This document shows, piece after piece, positions 44,048 to 53,592 of a stretch of DNA of 64,000 bases. Within the stretch, counting starts at the first letter, position 1. Every line of letters begins with the position of its first letter. The notes beneath the pieces were generated by a model. The model saw only the letters and a program-made list of their open reading frames with translations, was not told where the DNA came from and did no database searches. Both the position numbers and the translations under genes were made by a program. This DNA is from an uncultured Clostridium sp. GTDB lineage: Bacteria; Bacillota; Clostridia; Clostridiales; Clostridiaceae. The DNA lies in the NCBI GenBank assembly GCA_903789665.1, contig CAIFEX010000016.1, positions 1-64,000 on the forward strand, read 5' to 3'.

Positions 44048-45154
44048 ATGAATGAAGGTAATATAGGACTGTTTCAGGCTGTATGCCTTGTCGTTTTAGC
44101 TATTATAAATAAAATATTTTACTCAAGTGCTGCGACAATAGTGCAGAGGGTTGGAACTGCAGCCTGGTATTCCACGGTAGGATCCTGTGTTATCAGTATA
44201 ATGTTTTTCTATATTATATACAGACTTATGCTCAGGTTTCCCGGCATGAATTTAATTCAGATATTCGATGCAGTTCTTGGAAGGTTTTTTGGAAAAATTC
44301 TAAGTATGGTACTCTGCATATACTGTGTTTTTTATTCCGGATCCAATTTGCGGGAATTTGTGGATATGATTAAGATATACAATTTACCTAAAACCCCACC
44401 GGCTTTTATAATGGGAAGTATTTTGCTGGTTTCGATCCTGGTCGCATATTTTGGATTCAAAGGGCTCGGACAGTTGTGCGGCATTTGTCTTGTCCCCGTC
44501 TTACTGGGCCTTGCTGTTGTGTTTTCCATGGCCTATCCCGTGTATAATTTCAATTATTTAAAACCATATCTGGGATATGGCATTCCCAGGACTTTATGGT
44601 CTGAATTTCTGAGAAGCTCCTCCTACGACGAATTTATTATTTTATTTGTTATAACGGATGCACTTAAGGATCTGAAAGAGATAAAAAAGGCAGGCATTAT
44701 GAGTATAGTATTTTCTGGAGTTATATTCATGTTCTGTTTTCTGTTCTACCTTGCTTCTTTTGGTTATGCTTTTGGAGAAGAAAATATATCCGGTATTTTT
44801 GAGCTTTCAAGAACAATTTATTTTAACAGGTTTATTCAAAGGGTTGAGACAATATTTCTGATGATCTGGGTTATACCCTCCATGGTAACTACATCAATAG
44901 CTTTTTATATATGTGTAAGTATCTACTGCAAAATATTCAATATAAAGAATCACAGACCTCTTTTAGTTCCATTTGCCTTTTTGGTTTTTATCGCGGCAAT
45001 TATTCCCCAGAACATAATGGAACTGGTATCTGTAAATTTAGTGTTTATCCGTGAATACAGCATGGTTGTCAATTATTTTATACCTATTTTTGTACTTGTC
45101 ATAGCTGTCCTCTTGAAGAAAAAAGGTGGGAACCAAAATGTACAGAAGAATTAG
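44048..45154 (+). CDS. gerB: Germinant receptor B subunit (GerB permease family), set 2
   Basis: A 368-residue membrane protein with about ten hydrophobic segments, GerB/spore permease type. The N-terminal half has FYSSAATIVQRVGTAAWYS and LRFPGMNLIQIFDAVLG, typical of GerKB/GRKB-type subunits. ATG with GGTGGAG. The end overlaps the start of gerC by 17 bases. It is clearly different in sequence from the gerB at 41272, so the two would recognise different germinants or partners. Confidence 0.92.
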   Translation: MNEGNIGLFQAVCLVVLAIINKIFYSSAATIVQRVGTAAWYSTVGSCVISIMFFYIIYRLMLRFPGMNLIQIFDAVLGRFFGKILSMVLCIYCVFYSGSNLREFVDMIKIYNLPKTPPAFIMGSILLVSILVAYFGFKGLGQLCGICLVPVLLGLAVVFSMAYPVYNFNYLKPYLGYGIPRTLWSEFLRSSSYDEFIILFVITDALKDLKEIKKAGIMSIVFSGVIFMFCFLFYLASFGYAFGEENISGIFELSRTIYFNRFIQRVETIFLMIWVIPSMVTTSIAFYICVSIYCKIFNIKNHRPLLVPFAFLVFIAAIIPQNIMELVSVNLVFIREYSMVVNYFIPIFVLVIAVLLKKKGGNQNVQKN

Positions 45155-46403
45155 TTTGATTTTACTTCTTTTAATGCTGGCTACTTTGTTTTCAGGCTGT
45201 TATGATGCGGTGGAGATTGACGATCAGGTCTATCCTGTGATATTAGGGGTGGATGTGGGAACCAACAATAAATTTAAAATAACCATACAGTATCCTGTGT
45301 ATGGTGCGGGAAACAGAAACACAGAAGGTACCCAGCGCACACAGGCCAATGTGGCGGTGGTGGAATCTCCAAGCATAATTGAATCCGTGGAAATGTTTGA
45401 ACAGGAAATATCCCGTGAAGTCACACTGAAACATTTGAAAGTCATTGTATTTTCAGAAAAGATTGCAATGAAGGGAATAGGAAGCTATATTCTGGGAATA
45501 CAGAGATTTAGGGACATGAGAAGTACCGTTGCAATTACTGTGGTGAAAGACAAAGCTGAAGATTTTATCAGGGAAAATCTATCTATTGTAGGAGAGAGTC
45601 TGCCTAAGATGGTGGAATTGTTTTTTTCTCAACCACTGCATAATTCCTATTCCGTCCAGGAAAAATTTTTTAATTTCTACCGGAGTGTGCTTTCAAATTA
45701 TGAGCAGCCTGTTGCAGCTTACGGTGGTGTAAATAATTATCAAAATGTAAGAGACGAAGACAGTTCCAAAGATATTTCGCCTATTACGGGGAAGGGATAT
45801 TTACCCGGGGAGATTCCGAGGAAGGGATCGGCAAAGAGAGAGCTTTCCGGCACAGCTGTATTTAATGGAGATAAGATGGTGGGGCGTCTGGACAGTTATG
45901 AAACCAGGTATTTTCTTCTTGTAGAAGGTGAATTCAAGGGTGCCACTGTAACTATAAATGACAGGCATAAGCCTGACACTGTTATCGTATGCTATATCAA
46001 ATTGTCCGGAAAGCCTAAGGTGAAGGCCCATTTTAGTGATGGAAAACCTGTAATTGACGTAAATTTGAAAGTGGATGCGGATATAATTTCCATTCATAAT
46101 AAGACTCCCTATGAAAAGGTGTATATGATACAGGATTTAAATAGCCAGATAAATGATTTTTTATTGAAGGGTATAAATAAGACTATTGAAAAAACCCAGA
46201 AGGTCTATAAATCTGATATCTTTGGATTTGGATATCATGTGGCCGATAATTTTAAAACTATTCAGGAATGGGAAAATTATAACTGGCTAAGTCATTATGA
46301 AGATGCGAAGATCAACGTGAATTTGGATGTGAAAGTCAGGAGAATGGGAGCGGGATTTTATACATCGGATATATGGAATTCCAAGGGAAAGGTAGAAAAA
46401 TGA
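45138..46403 (+). CDS. gerC: Germinant receptor C subunit (Ger(x)C lipoprotein), set 2
   Basis: Lipoprotein of 421 residues with signal peptide ending LFSGC. The mature chain opens with YDAVEIDDQVYPVILGVDVG and contains EISREVTLKHLKVIVFSEKIA and GTAVFNGDKMVGRLDSYETRYF, standard GerAC blocks. ATG 45138 has AAGGTGGG at seven bases; a GTG at 45126 is also open. The last codons overlap the next small gene (ATGA). Confidence 0.93.
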   Translation: MYRRISLILLLLMLATLFSGCYDAVEIDDQVYPVILGVDVGTNNKFKITIQYPVYGAGNRNTEGTQRTQANVAVVESPSIIESVEMFEQEISREVTLKHLKVIVFSEKIAMKGIGSYILGIQRFRDMRSTVAITVVKDKAEDFIRENLSIVGESLPKMVELFFSQPLHNSYSVQEKFFNFYRSVLSNYEQPVAAYGGVNNYQNVRDEDSSKDISPITGKGYLPGEIPRKGSAKRELSGTAVFNGDKMVGRLDSYETRYFLLVEGEFKGATVTINDRHKPDTVIVCYIKLSGKPKVKAHFSDGKPVIDVNLKVDADIISIHNKTPYEKVYMIQDLNSQINDFLLKGINKTIEKTQKVYKSDIFGFGYHVADNFKTIQEWENYNWLSHYEDAKINVNLDVKVRRMGAGFYTSDIWNSKGKVEK

Positions 46404-46567
46404 AATATATACTGTGTTTTTTGATAATATGTTCCGGTTATTATACATTTAGCTATGGTGTTTCAGTATGGGTGGAGGAAAACAACAGGCTGGCGGCTTT
46501 TGGAGTATGGCTGCTGGATGCAGCGTCAACTTTAATTTCCATTATGATGATTGTAAATAACGGCTAA
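46400..46567 (+). CDS. Small membrane protein at the end of the ger operon
   Basis: A 55-residue protein whose ATG overlaps the gerC stop codon (ATGA), so it is translationally coupled. Two hydrophobic segments (about residues 3-20 and 31-51) are separated by a short polar loop with WVEENNRL. I recognise no family. Its position resembles the small D-type subunits that accompany some germinant receptors in bacilli, but this is only an inference from position and topology. Confidence 0.65.
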   Translation: MKYILCFLIICSGYYTFSYGVSVWVEENNRLAAFGVWLLDAASTLISIMMIVNNG

Positions 46568-46580
46568 AATAATTTTCAAT

Positions 46581-46608
46581 TTGACTTAGATTACTTATAA
46601 TGTATATA
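46581..46608 (+). promoter_or_regulatory. Possible sigma-A promoter of nadE
   Basis: TTGACT (46581-46586), 16 bases, TATATA (46603-46608). It lies in the only gap between the ger operon and nadE. Confidence 0.45.
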
Positions 46609-46651
46609 TAGTATGAGAAAATTGAAAAATTTTACGAGGAGGTAAAATGTA

Positions 46652-48574
46652 ATGGATTTTATACGGGTGTCATCGGCTTGCCCGCTGACGGACATAGGTA
46701 ATTTAGAGTTTAATTTAAAAAATATAGAGGAATGTATAGACAAAGCTATGGCTGAAAAGTCAAAACTTATTGTGTTTCCCGAACTTTCCATAACTTCATA
46801 TACCTGTGCAGATCTCTTTGAACAGCAGCTCCTTTTGGAGAAAATACCCGAAGCTCTGAAAAAACTTTGTGAGTATTCCAGGGGAAAGGATATTCTCATA
46901 GCAGTGGGAGCTCCTGTCGTACATGACGACTGTTTGTATAATTGTGCATGCATAGTGTTTAAGGGAAGTATTTTAGGAATTGTTCCCAAAAGCTATATTC
47001 CAAATTATGAAGAATTTTATGAAAAAAGATGGTTTACTGAAGGAACAGGTGTTGTAGATGAAAATATTGACTTCTGTTTTCAAAAAGACATACCCTTTGG
47101 TGTGAATTTGATATTTACCTGTGAAAATTTCAAGTTTGGATTTGAAATATGTGAAGATCTCTGGGCGGTAATACCTCCAAGCAGTTATCTCTGCCTTATG
47201 GGGGCGAATATTATTGGAAATCTGTCTGCTTCCAATGAAATTGTCAGCAAATCTTCTTATAGAAGGAACCTCATACGTTCACAAAGTGCCAGGGGCATGT
47301 GTTCTTATGTATATTCATCTTCGGGAGTGTTTGAATCCTCCACGGATTTGGTTTTCAGCGGAGATTTGTGTATTTCAGAAAATGGAATTATGTTGAATTC
47401 AAATGAGAGATTTAAAAGAGAAAATGAAGTTATAACTTCAATTCTGGATGTAGATAAATTGAAAAACCAGCGTCTGAAAAATGTGAGCTTTAGAGATAAT
47501 GTAAAAGGGTTTTCGCACAGACCGGTAAATGTGGAATTCCAGTTTGAAAGCACGGATTATGGCAAATTTGACAGAAAGGTAGATAGACATCCATTTGTAC
47601 CTGACAATGAAGGTGAGTGTGAAATAAGGTGCAGGGAAATATTTAACATACAAACTGCGGGCTTAGGGAAGAGAATAAGCCATACTAATCTGAAAAAAGC
47701 TGTAGTAGGTATATCCGGCGGATTGGATTCCACACTTGCACTTCTGGTAGTGGTTAAGACCTTTGATATTCTTAAAATACCCAGAAAAAATATAATAACA
47801 ATCACTATGCCCGGATTTGGAACTACGGATAGGACATATAATAATGCTGTCAGCCTATGCAAGAATTTAAATACGGAATTTAGAGAAATAAATATAGTAA
47901 AAGCATGTATACAGCATTTTAAGGATATTTCCCATGATGAAAACATACATGATGTAACTTACGAGAATGTACAGGCCAGAGAGAGGACTCAGATTATGAT
48001 GGATATAGCAAACAAGGAAGGCGGGCTTGTGATTGGCACAGGGGATCTTTCAGAACTTGCCCTTGGGTGGTGTACATATAATGGAGATCATATGTCAATG
48101 TACGGGGTGAATTGTTCCATACCTAAAACATTGGTGAGATATCTGGTAAAATATGTAGCTGACAGGGAAGCTTCCCAAAGTGTATCCCGGATTTTGATAG
48201 ATGTACTGGATACTCCCGTGAGCCCTGAACTTTTACCTAAAGACAAGGAAGGTAAAATATCCCAGAAAACAGAGGATATAGTGGGACCCTATGAACTCCA
48301 CGATTTCTTTTTATACTATTTCGTGAGGCTGAATTATTCTCCACAGAAGATATTGTTTTTGGCTAAACAGGCCTATGAAGGTTGTTACAGCAGTCAGATT
48401 ATTGAAAAATGGCTCAATGTATTTATAAAGAGGTTTTTTACCCAGCAGTTTAAACGCTCTGCAATTCCGGACGGTCCCAAGGTGGGTACAGTTAGTCTGT
48501 CTCCTAGAGGGGACTGGAGAATGCCTTCGGATGCCAGTTATAAACTGTGGGCCCGTTCTGCAAGTGAAAATTAA
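46652..48574 (+). CDS. nadE: Glutamine-dependent NAD+ synthetase
   Basis: Makes NAD+ from nicotinate adenine dinucleotide using glutamine nitrogen. The N-terminal nitrilase-type glutaminase (about 1-270) has the triad Glu44 (FPELS), Lys113 (PKSYIPNYEEFYE) and Cys167 (ICEDLW). The C-terminal synthetase (about 325-640) has the PP-loop SGGLDS at 355-360 and GTGDLSELALGW. The 640 residues are normal for the two-domain bacterial form. ATG with GAGGAGG. Transcribed alone. Confidence 0.96.
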   Translation: MDFIRVSSACPLTDIGNLEFNLKNIEECIDKAMAEKSKLIVFPELSITSYTCADLFEQQLLLEKIPEALKKLCEYSRGKDILIAVGAPVVHDDCLYNCACIVFKGSILGIVPKSYIPNYEEFYEKRWFTEGTGVVDENIDFCFQKDIPFGVNLIFTCENFKFGFEICEDLWAVIPPSSYLCLMGANIIGNLSASNEIVSKSSYRRNLIRSQSARGMCSYVYSSSGVFESSTDLVFSGDLCISENGIMLNSNERFKRENEVITSILDVDKLKNQRLKNVSFRDNVKGFSHRPVNVEFQFESTDYGKFDRKVDRHPFVPDNEGECEIRCREIFNIQTAGLGKRISHTNLKKAVVGISGGLDSTLALLVVVKTFDILKIPRKNIITITMPGFGTTDRTYNNAVSLCKNLNTEFREINIVKACIQHFKDISHDENIHDVTYENVQARERTQIMMDIANKEGGLVIGTGDLSELALGWCTYNGDHMSMYGVNCSIPKTLVRYLVKYVADREASQSVSRILIDVLDTPVSPELLPKDKEGKISQKTEDIVGPYELHDFFLYYFVRLNYSPQKILFLAKQAYEGCYSSQIIEKWLNVFIKRFFTQQFKRSAIPDGPKVGTVSLSPRGDWRMPSDASYKLWARSASEN

Positions 48575-48661
48575 AGGTTAAAGATGTTATCTGAACTTTT
48601 GCTTTGTTAATTGGATATAATAGTGTATTATTATATTATAAAATAGTAAAAGGAGGACCGT

Positions 48662-49087
48662 ATGTTTGAGCTTGTTTTATGGATTTTAGTTGGACTAATA
48701 GCTCTGATAATAGATATGGTTACAAGTGCATTTTTGTTTATATGGTTTACTGTTGGGGCTATTGCGGCCATTATAGCTGGAATGTTCGGCTGCGCATTTG
48801 TAGTTCAGTTCATAGTGTTTACAATTGTCAGTATCATACTCATAATTGTATGTTATCCTGTTGTGAAAAAGAAGATAAAGCAATCTGTGAAGCCCACGCC
48901 GCTCAGAGAAAAAACTTATATTGGCAGAGAAATTGTGGTAGATGAGGAAATGGAGAAGAACAACGGAGTTAAAGTCGATGGAGTTTACTGGAATATAAAA
49001 GACGGTGGATATGTACTTAAAAAAGGAGACAAAATAAAGATAGTGGGAATGGAAGGAAATAAATTGATTGTAAAGAAGGAGATGTAA
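48662..49087 (+). CDS. NfeD-like membrane protein
   Basis: A 141-residue protein with three hydrophobic stretches (about residues 3-20, 24-40 and 45-68) and a C-terminal OB-fold domain (about 80-141), the NfeD short type. ATG with AGGAGG. The SPFH gene follows three bases after the stop; NfeD and SPFH/flotillin proteins are regularly paired and thought to act together on membrane domains. Confidence 0.88.
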   Translation: MFELVLWILVGLIALIIDMVTSAFLFIWFTVGAIAAIIAGMFGCAFVVQFIVFTIVSIILIIVCYPVVKKKIKQSVKPTPLREKTYIGREIVVDEEMEKNNGVKVDGVYWNIKDGGYVLKKGDKIKIVGMEGNKLIVKKEM

Positions 49088-49090
49088 ATT

Positions 49091-50026
49091 ATGGGCAAAA
49101 TTCTTATTTTGATTATTCTTATAGCTATACTGGCTGCTGTAATATACTCTATTAAAATTGTGAATACAGGTTATGTAACTATTGTGGAAAGGCTTGGACA
49201 ATTTCATAGGGTGCTGCAGCCCGGGTGGCATTTTATAATTCCCTTTGCTGATTTTGTGCGTAGAAAAGTTTCTACCAAGCAGCAGATACTTGACATTGAG
49301 CCCCAAAGTGTCATTACCCAGGACAATGTAAAAATTTCTATAGATAATGTCATATTTTATAAAGTGTTAAATCCCAGAGATGCCATATACAATATAGAAG
49401 ATTACAGATCAGGTATAATTTTTTCGACTATTACAAACATGAGAAATATTGTGGGCAATATGACTTTAGATGAAGTCCTTTCAGGGAGGGATAAAATAAA
49501 CAACGAGCTTTTGAGAGTTGTGGACGATATTACGGACGCTTACGGAATAAAGATATTATCTGTGGAGATTAAAAATATCATCCCACCTGCCGAAATCCAG
49601 CAGGCCATGGAAAAACAGATGAAAGCCGAAAGGGACAAAAGGGCGGTTATACTTCAGGCAGAAGGACAGAAACAAAGCGATATAGCCAGGGCTGAAGGAG
49701 AAAAACAAGCCAAGATACTGCAGGCAGAAGCTGAAAAAGAGGCAAATATAAGAAGGGCGGAGGGACTTAGACAATCCCAGATGCTGGAAGCGGAAGGTAA
49801 GGCGAAGGCGATAGAGTCTGTGGCAGCGGCCAATTCCAAGGCCATTGGTCTTATCAACAGATCCATAATAGATTCGGGTACGGATGAGAGAGTGATAGCT
49901 TTAAAACAAGTTGAAGCTCTTAAGGAAATGGCTAAGAATCCGGCAAATAAGCTTATACTTCCAAGTGAGGCAGTTTCTTCTCTTGGAAATATGGCAGCAA
50001 TAGCAGATATGATTCAGAAGAAATAG
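49091..50026 (+). CDS. SPFH/stomatin-like membrane protein
   Basis: Band-7 protein of 311 residues. One N-terminal membrane helix (about 3-22) is followed by the SPFH domain (about 25-190: IVERLGQFHRVLQPGWHFIIPF, ISIDNVIFYKVLNPRDAIYNIED) and a long helical, coiled-coil region rich in Ala/Glu repeats (about 180-250, EGQKQSDIARAEGEKQAKIL). This is the QmcA/slipin type. It forms a two-gene unit with NfeD. ATG with AAGGAG. Confidence 0.93.
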   Translation: MGKILILIILIAILAAVIYSIKIVNTGYVTIVERLGQFHRVLQPGWHFIIPFADFVRRKVSTKQQILDIEPQSVITQDNVKISIDNVIFYKVLNPRDAIYNIEDYRSGIIFSTITNMRNIVGNMTLDEVLSGRDKINNELLRVVDDITDAYGIKILSVEIKNIIPPAEIQQAMEKQMKAERDKRAVILQAEGQKQSDIARAEGEKQAKILQAEAEKEANIRRAEGLRQSQMLEAEGKAKAIESVAAANSKAIGLINRSIIDSGTDERVIALKQVEALKEMAKNPANKLILPSEAVSSLGNMAAIADMIQKK

Positions 50027-50100
50027 CTTGGACAATTGATGGGGATTTTCAGTGCATTCTGAAAATCCTCTATAAAGTTCCAAACTTTTTAGGAGGTGAC

Positions 50101-53100
50101 ATGTTTCCTATGAGTATTAGATTTATATATGGAAGAGCAGGCAGCGGAAAGAGCCACTACTGTTTAAACAGTGTGAAAAATAAAATATACGGTGGGGATG
50201 AGAGAAACCTTGTAATTATAGTTCCGGAGCAATTTTCCTTTCAGGCTGAGAAAAATTTGGTGGAAACAGTAGGGGAAAGGGGAATGTTGAAGGCCCAGGT
50301 ACTCAGTTTCAGAAGAATGGCGGAAAGGGTACTTGCCGAAGTGGGGGGAGGAACTAGAAAAAATATAAATGATGCAGGCAGAAGTGTGCTTTTATATAAG
50401 ATAATAGAAGAAAATAAAGATAAATTGAAGGTGTTTGGCAGGGCTGCTAAAAAGAAGGGTTTTATAAATCTTATATCCGATGCCATAATTGAACTGAAAA
50501 GATACAAGATATCTCCCGGGATTTTAAAAGACAGTGCAGATAATATTGAAGGCGTGAGCCTGAAAAATAAATTGGAGGATATTTCAGTAATTTTTTCTGA
50601 ATTTGAAAATACGCTTCATAAGAAGTATTTGGATTCCGAAGATACATTGAATATTCTCAGTGAAAAAATTGACAGGTCCAGGATGTTTGATGATGCAGAG
50701 GTGTGGGTGGATGAATTTTTCAATTTTACCCCCCAGGAGTATGAGGTACTTAAAAAGATCATGAACAAGGCCTATAGGGTAAATATAACCTTGTGTATGG
50801 AAGGGAGAGAAGGATACGGCACTTCTGAAAGCATGGACTTATTTTTCCCCACAAGGATTACGGAAAAAAAACTTTTGCAGATAGCTGAGGACAATAATAT
50901 ACACTATGATAAGCCTGTTGTTTTGAATTGCAGTCCCTGTTATAGGTTCAAAAAGAGTCCTGAGCTCCAGCATCTTCAAGGCTTTTTGTTTTCATATCCA
51001 CGTAAGCCATATTGCAGACCTGTTAAAGATATAGGAATATACAGGGCGCTTAACCAATATGCTGAAATAGAGCATGTTGCCAGAGATATAGTAAAGGCAT
51101 GCAGGGATAAAGATCTTAGATTCAGGGATATTGCCGTTGTAACAGGAGATCTGGATGGGTATGAAAGCTTGATAAAAGCCGTATTCAATGAGTATGACAT
51201 ACCTTATTTTATAGACAAGAAAAGGGAAATCGTCAATAACCCTGTTATAGTTCTGATAATTTCCGCAGTGGAAATATTGTCTAAGAACTGGTCCTATGAA
51301 TCTGTGTTCAGATATCTGAAAACTGGAATTTTGAATATTGAATTTGATGAAATAGATATGCTTGAAAACTATGTTCTTGCCAATGGGATAAGAGGGAAAA
51401 GATGGACACAGCCTGAACCCTGGGATTTTAAAATGAGCCGTGGCATTTCAAAAGAGGATATACCTGAGGATGAAACAGAATATCTAAATAGGATAAATTC
51501 CATAAGAGACAAGGTAAGGGAACCTATATTAAAACTTTCAGCTGCCATAAAGGGAAGAAAGAAAGGGACACAGATATGTCAGGGACTTTATGATTTTTTA
51601 TGTGATCTGGGAGTTCCTGAGAAGATAAAGGGACTTATAGAAGAATTCAGAAGCAGCTCCAAATTGGATAAGGCCAATGAATACAGCCAAATATGGGATA
51701 TAGTGATGGATGTACTTGATCAGATAGTCGAGTCCAGGGGAGATGAGACTTTTGGAATGAAAGCTTTTAATGAAATGCTTGTAAATAGTTTTTTACAGTA
51801 CAAGATAGGGGTAATTCCACCTTCTTTGGATCAAGTACTGGTAAGCAGTGTAACGAGGCTAAGAAGTCATGATATAAGGGCACTTTATATTGTAGGAGTG
51901 AATGACGGTATTTTCCCGGCAGCTATAGTTTCTGACGGCATTTTTACGGATGATGACAGAGATGTTCTCAGAGAAAAGGGACTGGAATTAAAGGAAAATA
52001 CCAGAACCAGAGCTTTGGAGGAACAATTCCTGGTATACGTCACGTTGACTGTAGAGGATAAGTATTTGAAATTGAGCTATTCAATGAGTGACAGTGAAGG
52101 AAAAGCTAAAAGGCCATCCATTGTAATATCCATGATAAAAAAACTTTTTCCGGGATTGCAGGAAAAAAGTGATGTAATGGATACAGCAGGGGATGGGGAA
52201 AGTATGGAATCTATAAGTACACCTAAAGCCACTTTTAATGAACTGATCCTAAATATGAGAAGGAATATAGGCAATACCGATTCAATAAATCCTATCTGGA
52301 TGGATGTATACAGTTGGTATAAAGGAGACTCCCGCTGGAGTGAGAAGTTAAAAAGTGTTCTAAGTGGATTTTCCTATAACAATAAAATGGAAATTGCAGA
52401 TACGGGCAAAGTGAGGAAACTTTATGGAAGACATCTGACGGTAAGTGTTTCAAGATTGGAAAAGTATGCTCAATGTCCCTTTGCATATTTTGTACAATAT
52501 GGTCTGAATGTCAGGGAAAGAAAAATGTATGATTTTAGTCCGCCGGATTTGGGCAGCTTTATGCATAAGATGATTGAGAAGTTTTCAATTGCTTTAAAGG
52601 AAAAAGAACTGACGTGGAAAGACATAGATGAAAAATGGTGCAGAGAAAATATAGAGTGCATAATAGATGGGGCCTTGGAAAATATGCCGGGTTCAATATT
52701 GAATAGTTCTAGGAAATATAAGCACCTTACAGATAGGATAAAAAGAATTCTTACAAGATCTCTGTGGCTTATAACAGAACATATGAAAAAAGGCGAATTT
52801 GAGCCCAGGGCATATGAACTGTCCTTTGGATATGGGGGGGATTTTCCTCCTATTTCAATTGAGCTTCATTCCGGTGAAAAAGTTAATCTTGTGGGAAGGG
52901 CTGATAGAGTGGATGCCATGGAAAAAAACGGTGAAACTTATCTTAGAATAATAGATTACAAGTCCGGTACCAAGGAATTCAAACTGTCTGATATATATTA
53001 TGGCTTTCAAATGCAGCTTTTGATATATTTAGACGCCATACTTACGGAATTGGATGAAAAAATGGATGTGGATGCTGTTCCTGCGGGCATATTGTATTTT

Positions 53101-53589
53101 AAATTGGATGATCCTATAATAAGATCGTCGGGTAATATATCTGATGATGAGATAAAAGAGAGAATAGTTAAAAGTCTAAAGATGAACGGACTGCTTCTGA
53201 GTGATCCGGATATTATAAAGAAAATGGATAAAGATATAAAAAGCTCTTCGGATATTATACCTGCTTCCGTAAAAAAAGATGGCAGCCTTTCAAAGGCTAA
53301 ATCATCTCTGGCTACAGTAGAGCAATTTCAACTTCTCAGGAAATATGTGAGAAATACTATAGGAAAATTGTGTGATGAGATGCTGGAGGGAAACATAGAT
53401 ATCGCTCCCTGTAAGAATAAAAATAGGAGTGCCTGCAGCTATTGTATTTATTCTGCAATATGTCAGTTTGACATTTCCATGGATGGCAATAGATACAAAG
53501 TGATAAGGGATAAAAGCAATGAAGAGGTATGGAAGGACATTGAAAATGAAGTTCGTAAATCAAGTGATCATGGTGTTATAGGAGGATAA
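50101..53589 (+). CDS. addB: ATP-dependent helicase/nuclease subunit B
   Basis: Subunit of the AddAB recombination nuclease that processes double-strand breaks. It has 1162 residues. Walker A is GRAGSGKS (10-17). The C-terminal nuclease domain carries IIDYKSG with the catalytic Asp and Lys. An iron-sulfur cluster is held by Cys792, Cys1112, Cys1115 and Cys1121, with the same 320-residue gap as I remember for Bacillus AddB. ATG at 50101 follows AGGAGGTGAC closely; ATG 50110 is an alternative. addA normally follows addB, but here surE follows three bases after the stop. Confidence 0.95.
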   Translation: MFPMSIRFIYGRAGSGKSHYCLNSVKNKIYGGDERNLVIIVPEQFSFQAEKNLVETVGERGMLKAQVLSFRRMAERVLAEVGGGTRKNINDAGRSVLLYKIIEENKDKLKVFGRAAKKKGFINLISDAIIELKRYKISPGILKDSADNIEGVSLKNKLEDISVIFSEFENTLHKKYLDSEDTLNILSEKIDRSRMFDDAEVWVDEFFNFTPQEYEVLKKIMNKAYRVNITLCMEGREGYGTSESMDLFFPTRITEKKLLQIAEDNNIHYDKPVVLNCSPCYRFKKSPELQHLQGFLFSYPRKPYCRPVKDIGIYRALNQYAEIEHVARDIVKACRDKDLRFRDIAVVTGDLDGYESLIKAVFNEYDIPYFIDKKREIVNNPVIVLIISAVEILSKNWSYESVFRYLKTGILNIEFDEIDMLENYVLANGIRGKRWTQPEPWDFKMSRGISKEDIPEDETEYLNRINSIRDKVREPILKLSAAIKGRKKGTQICQGLYDFLCDLGVPEKIKGLIEEFRSSSKLDKANEYSQIWDIVMDVLDQIVESRGDETFGMKAFNEMLVNSFLQYKIGVIPPSLDQVLVSSVTRLRSHDIRALYIVGVNDGIFPAAIVSDGIFTDDDRDVLREKGLELKENTRTRALEEQFLVYVTLTVEDKYLKLSYSMSDSEGKAKRPSIVISMIKKLFPGLQEKSDVMDTAGDGESMESISTPKATFNELILNMRRNIGNTDSINPIWMDVYSWYKGDSRWSEKLKSVLSGFSYNNKMEIADTGKVRKLYGRHLTVSVSRLEKYAQCPFAYFVQYGLNVRERKMYDFSPPDLGSFMHKMIEKFSIALKEKELTWKDIDEKWCRENIECIIDGALENMPGSILNSSRKYKHLTDRIKRILTRSLWLITEHMKKGEFEPRAYELSFGYGGDFPPISIELHSGEKVNLVGRADRVDAMEKNGETYLRIIDYKSGTKEFKLSDIYYGFQMQLLIYLDAILTELDEKMDVDAVPAGILYFKLDDPIIRSSGNISDDEIKERIVKSLKMNGLLLSDPDIIKKMDKDIKSSSDIIPASVKKDGSLSKAKSSLATVEQFQLLRKYVRNTIGKLCDEMLEGNIDIAPCKNKNRSACSYCIYSAICQFDISMDGNRYKVIRDKSNEEVWKDIENEVRKSSDHGVIGG

Positions 53590-53592
53590 AAA

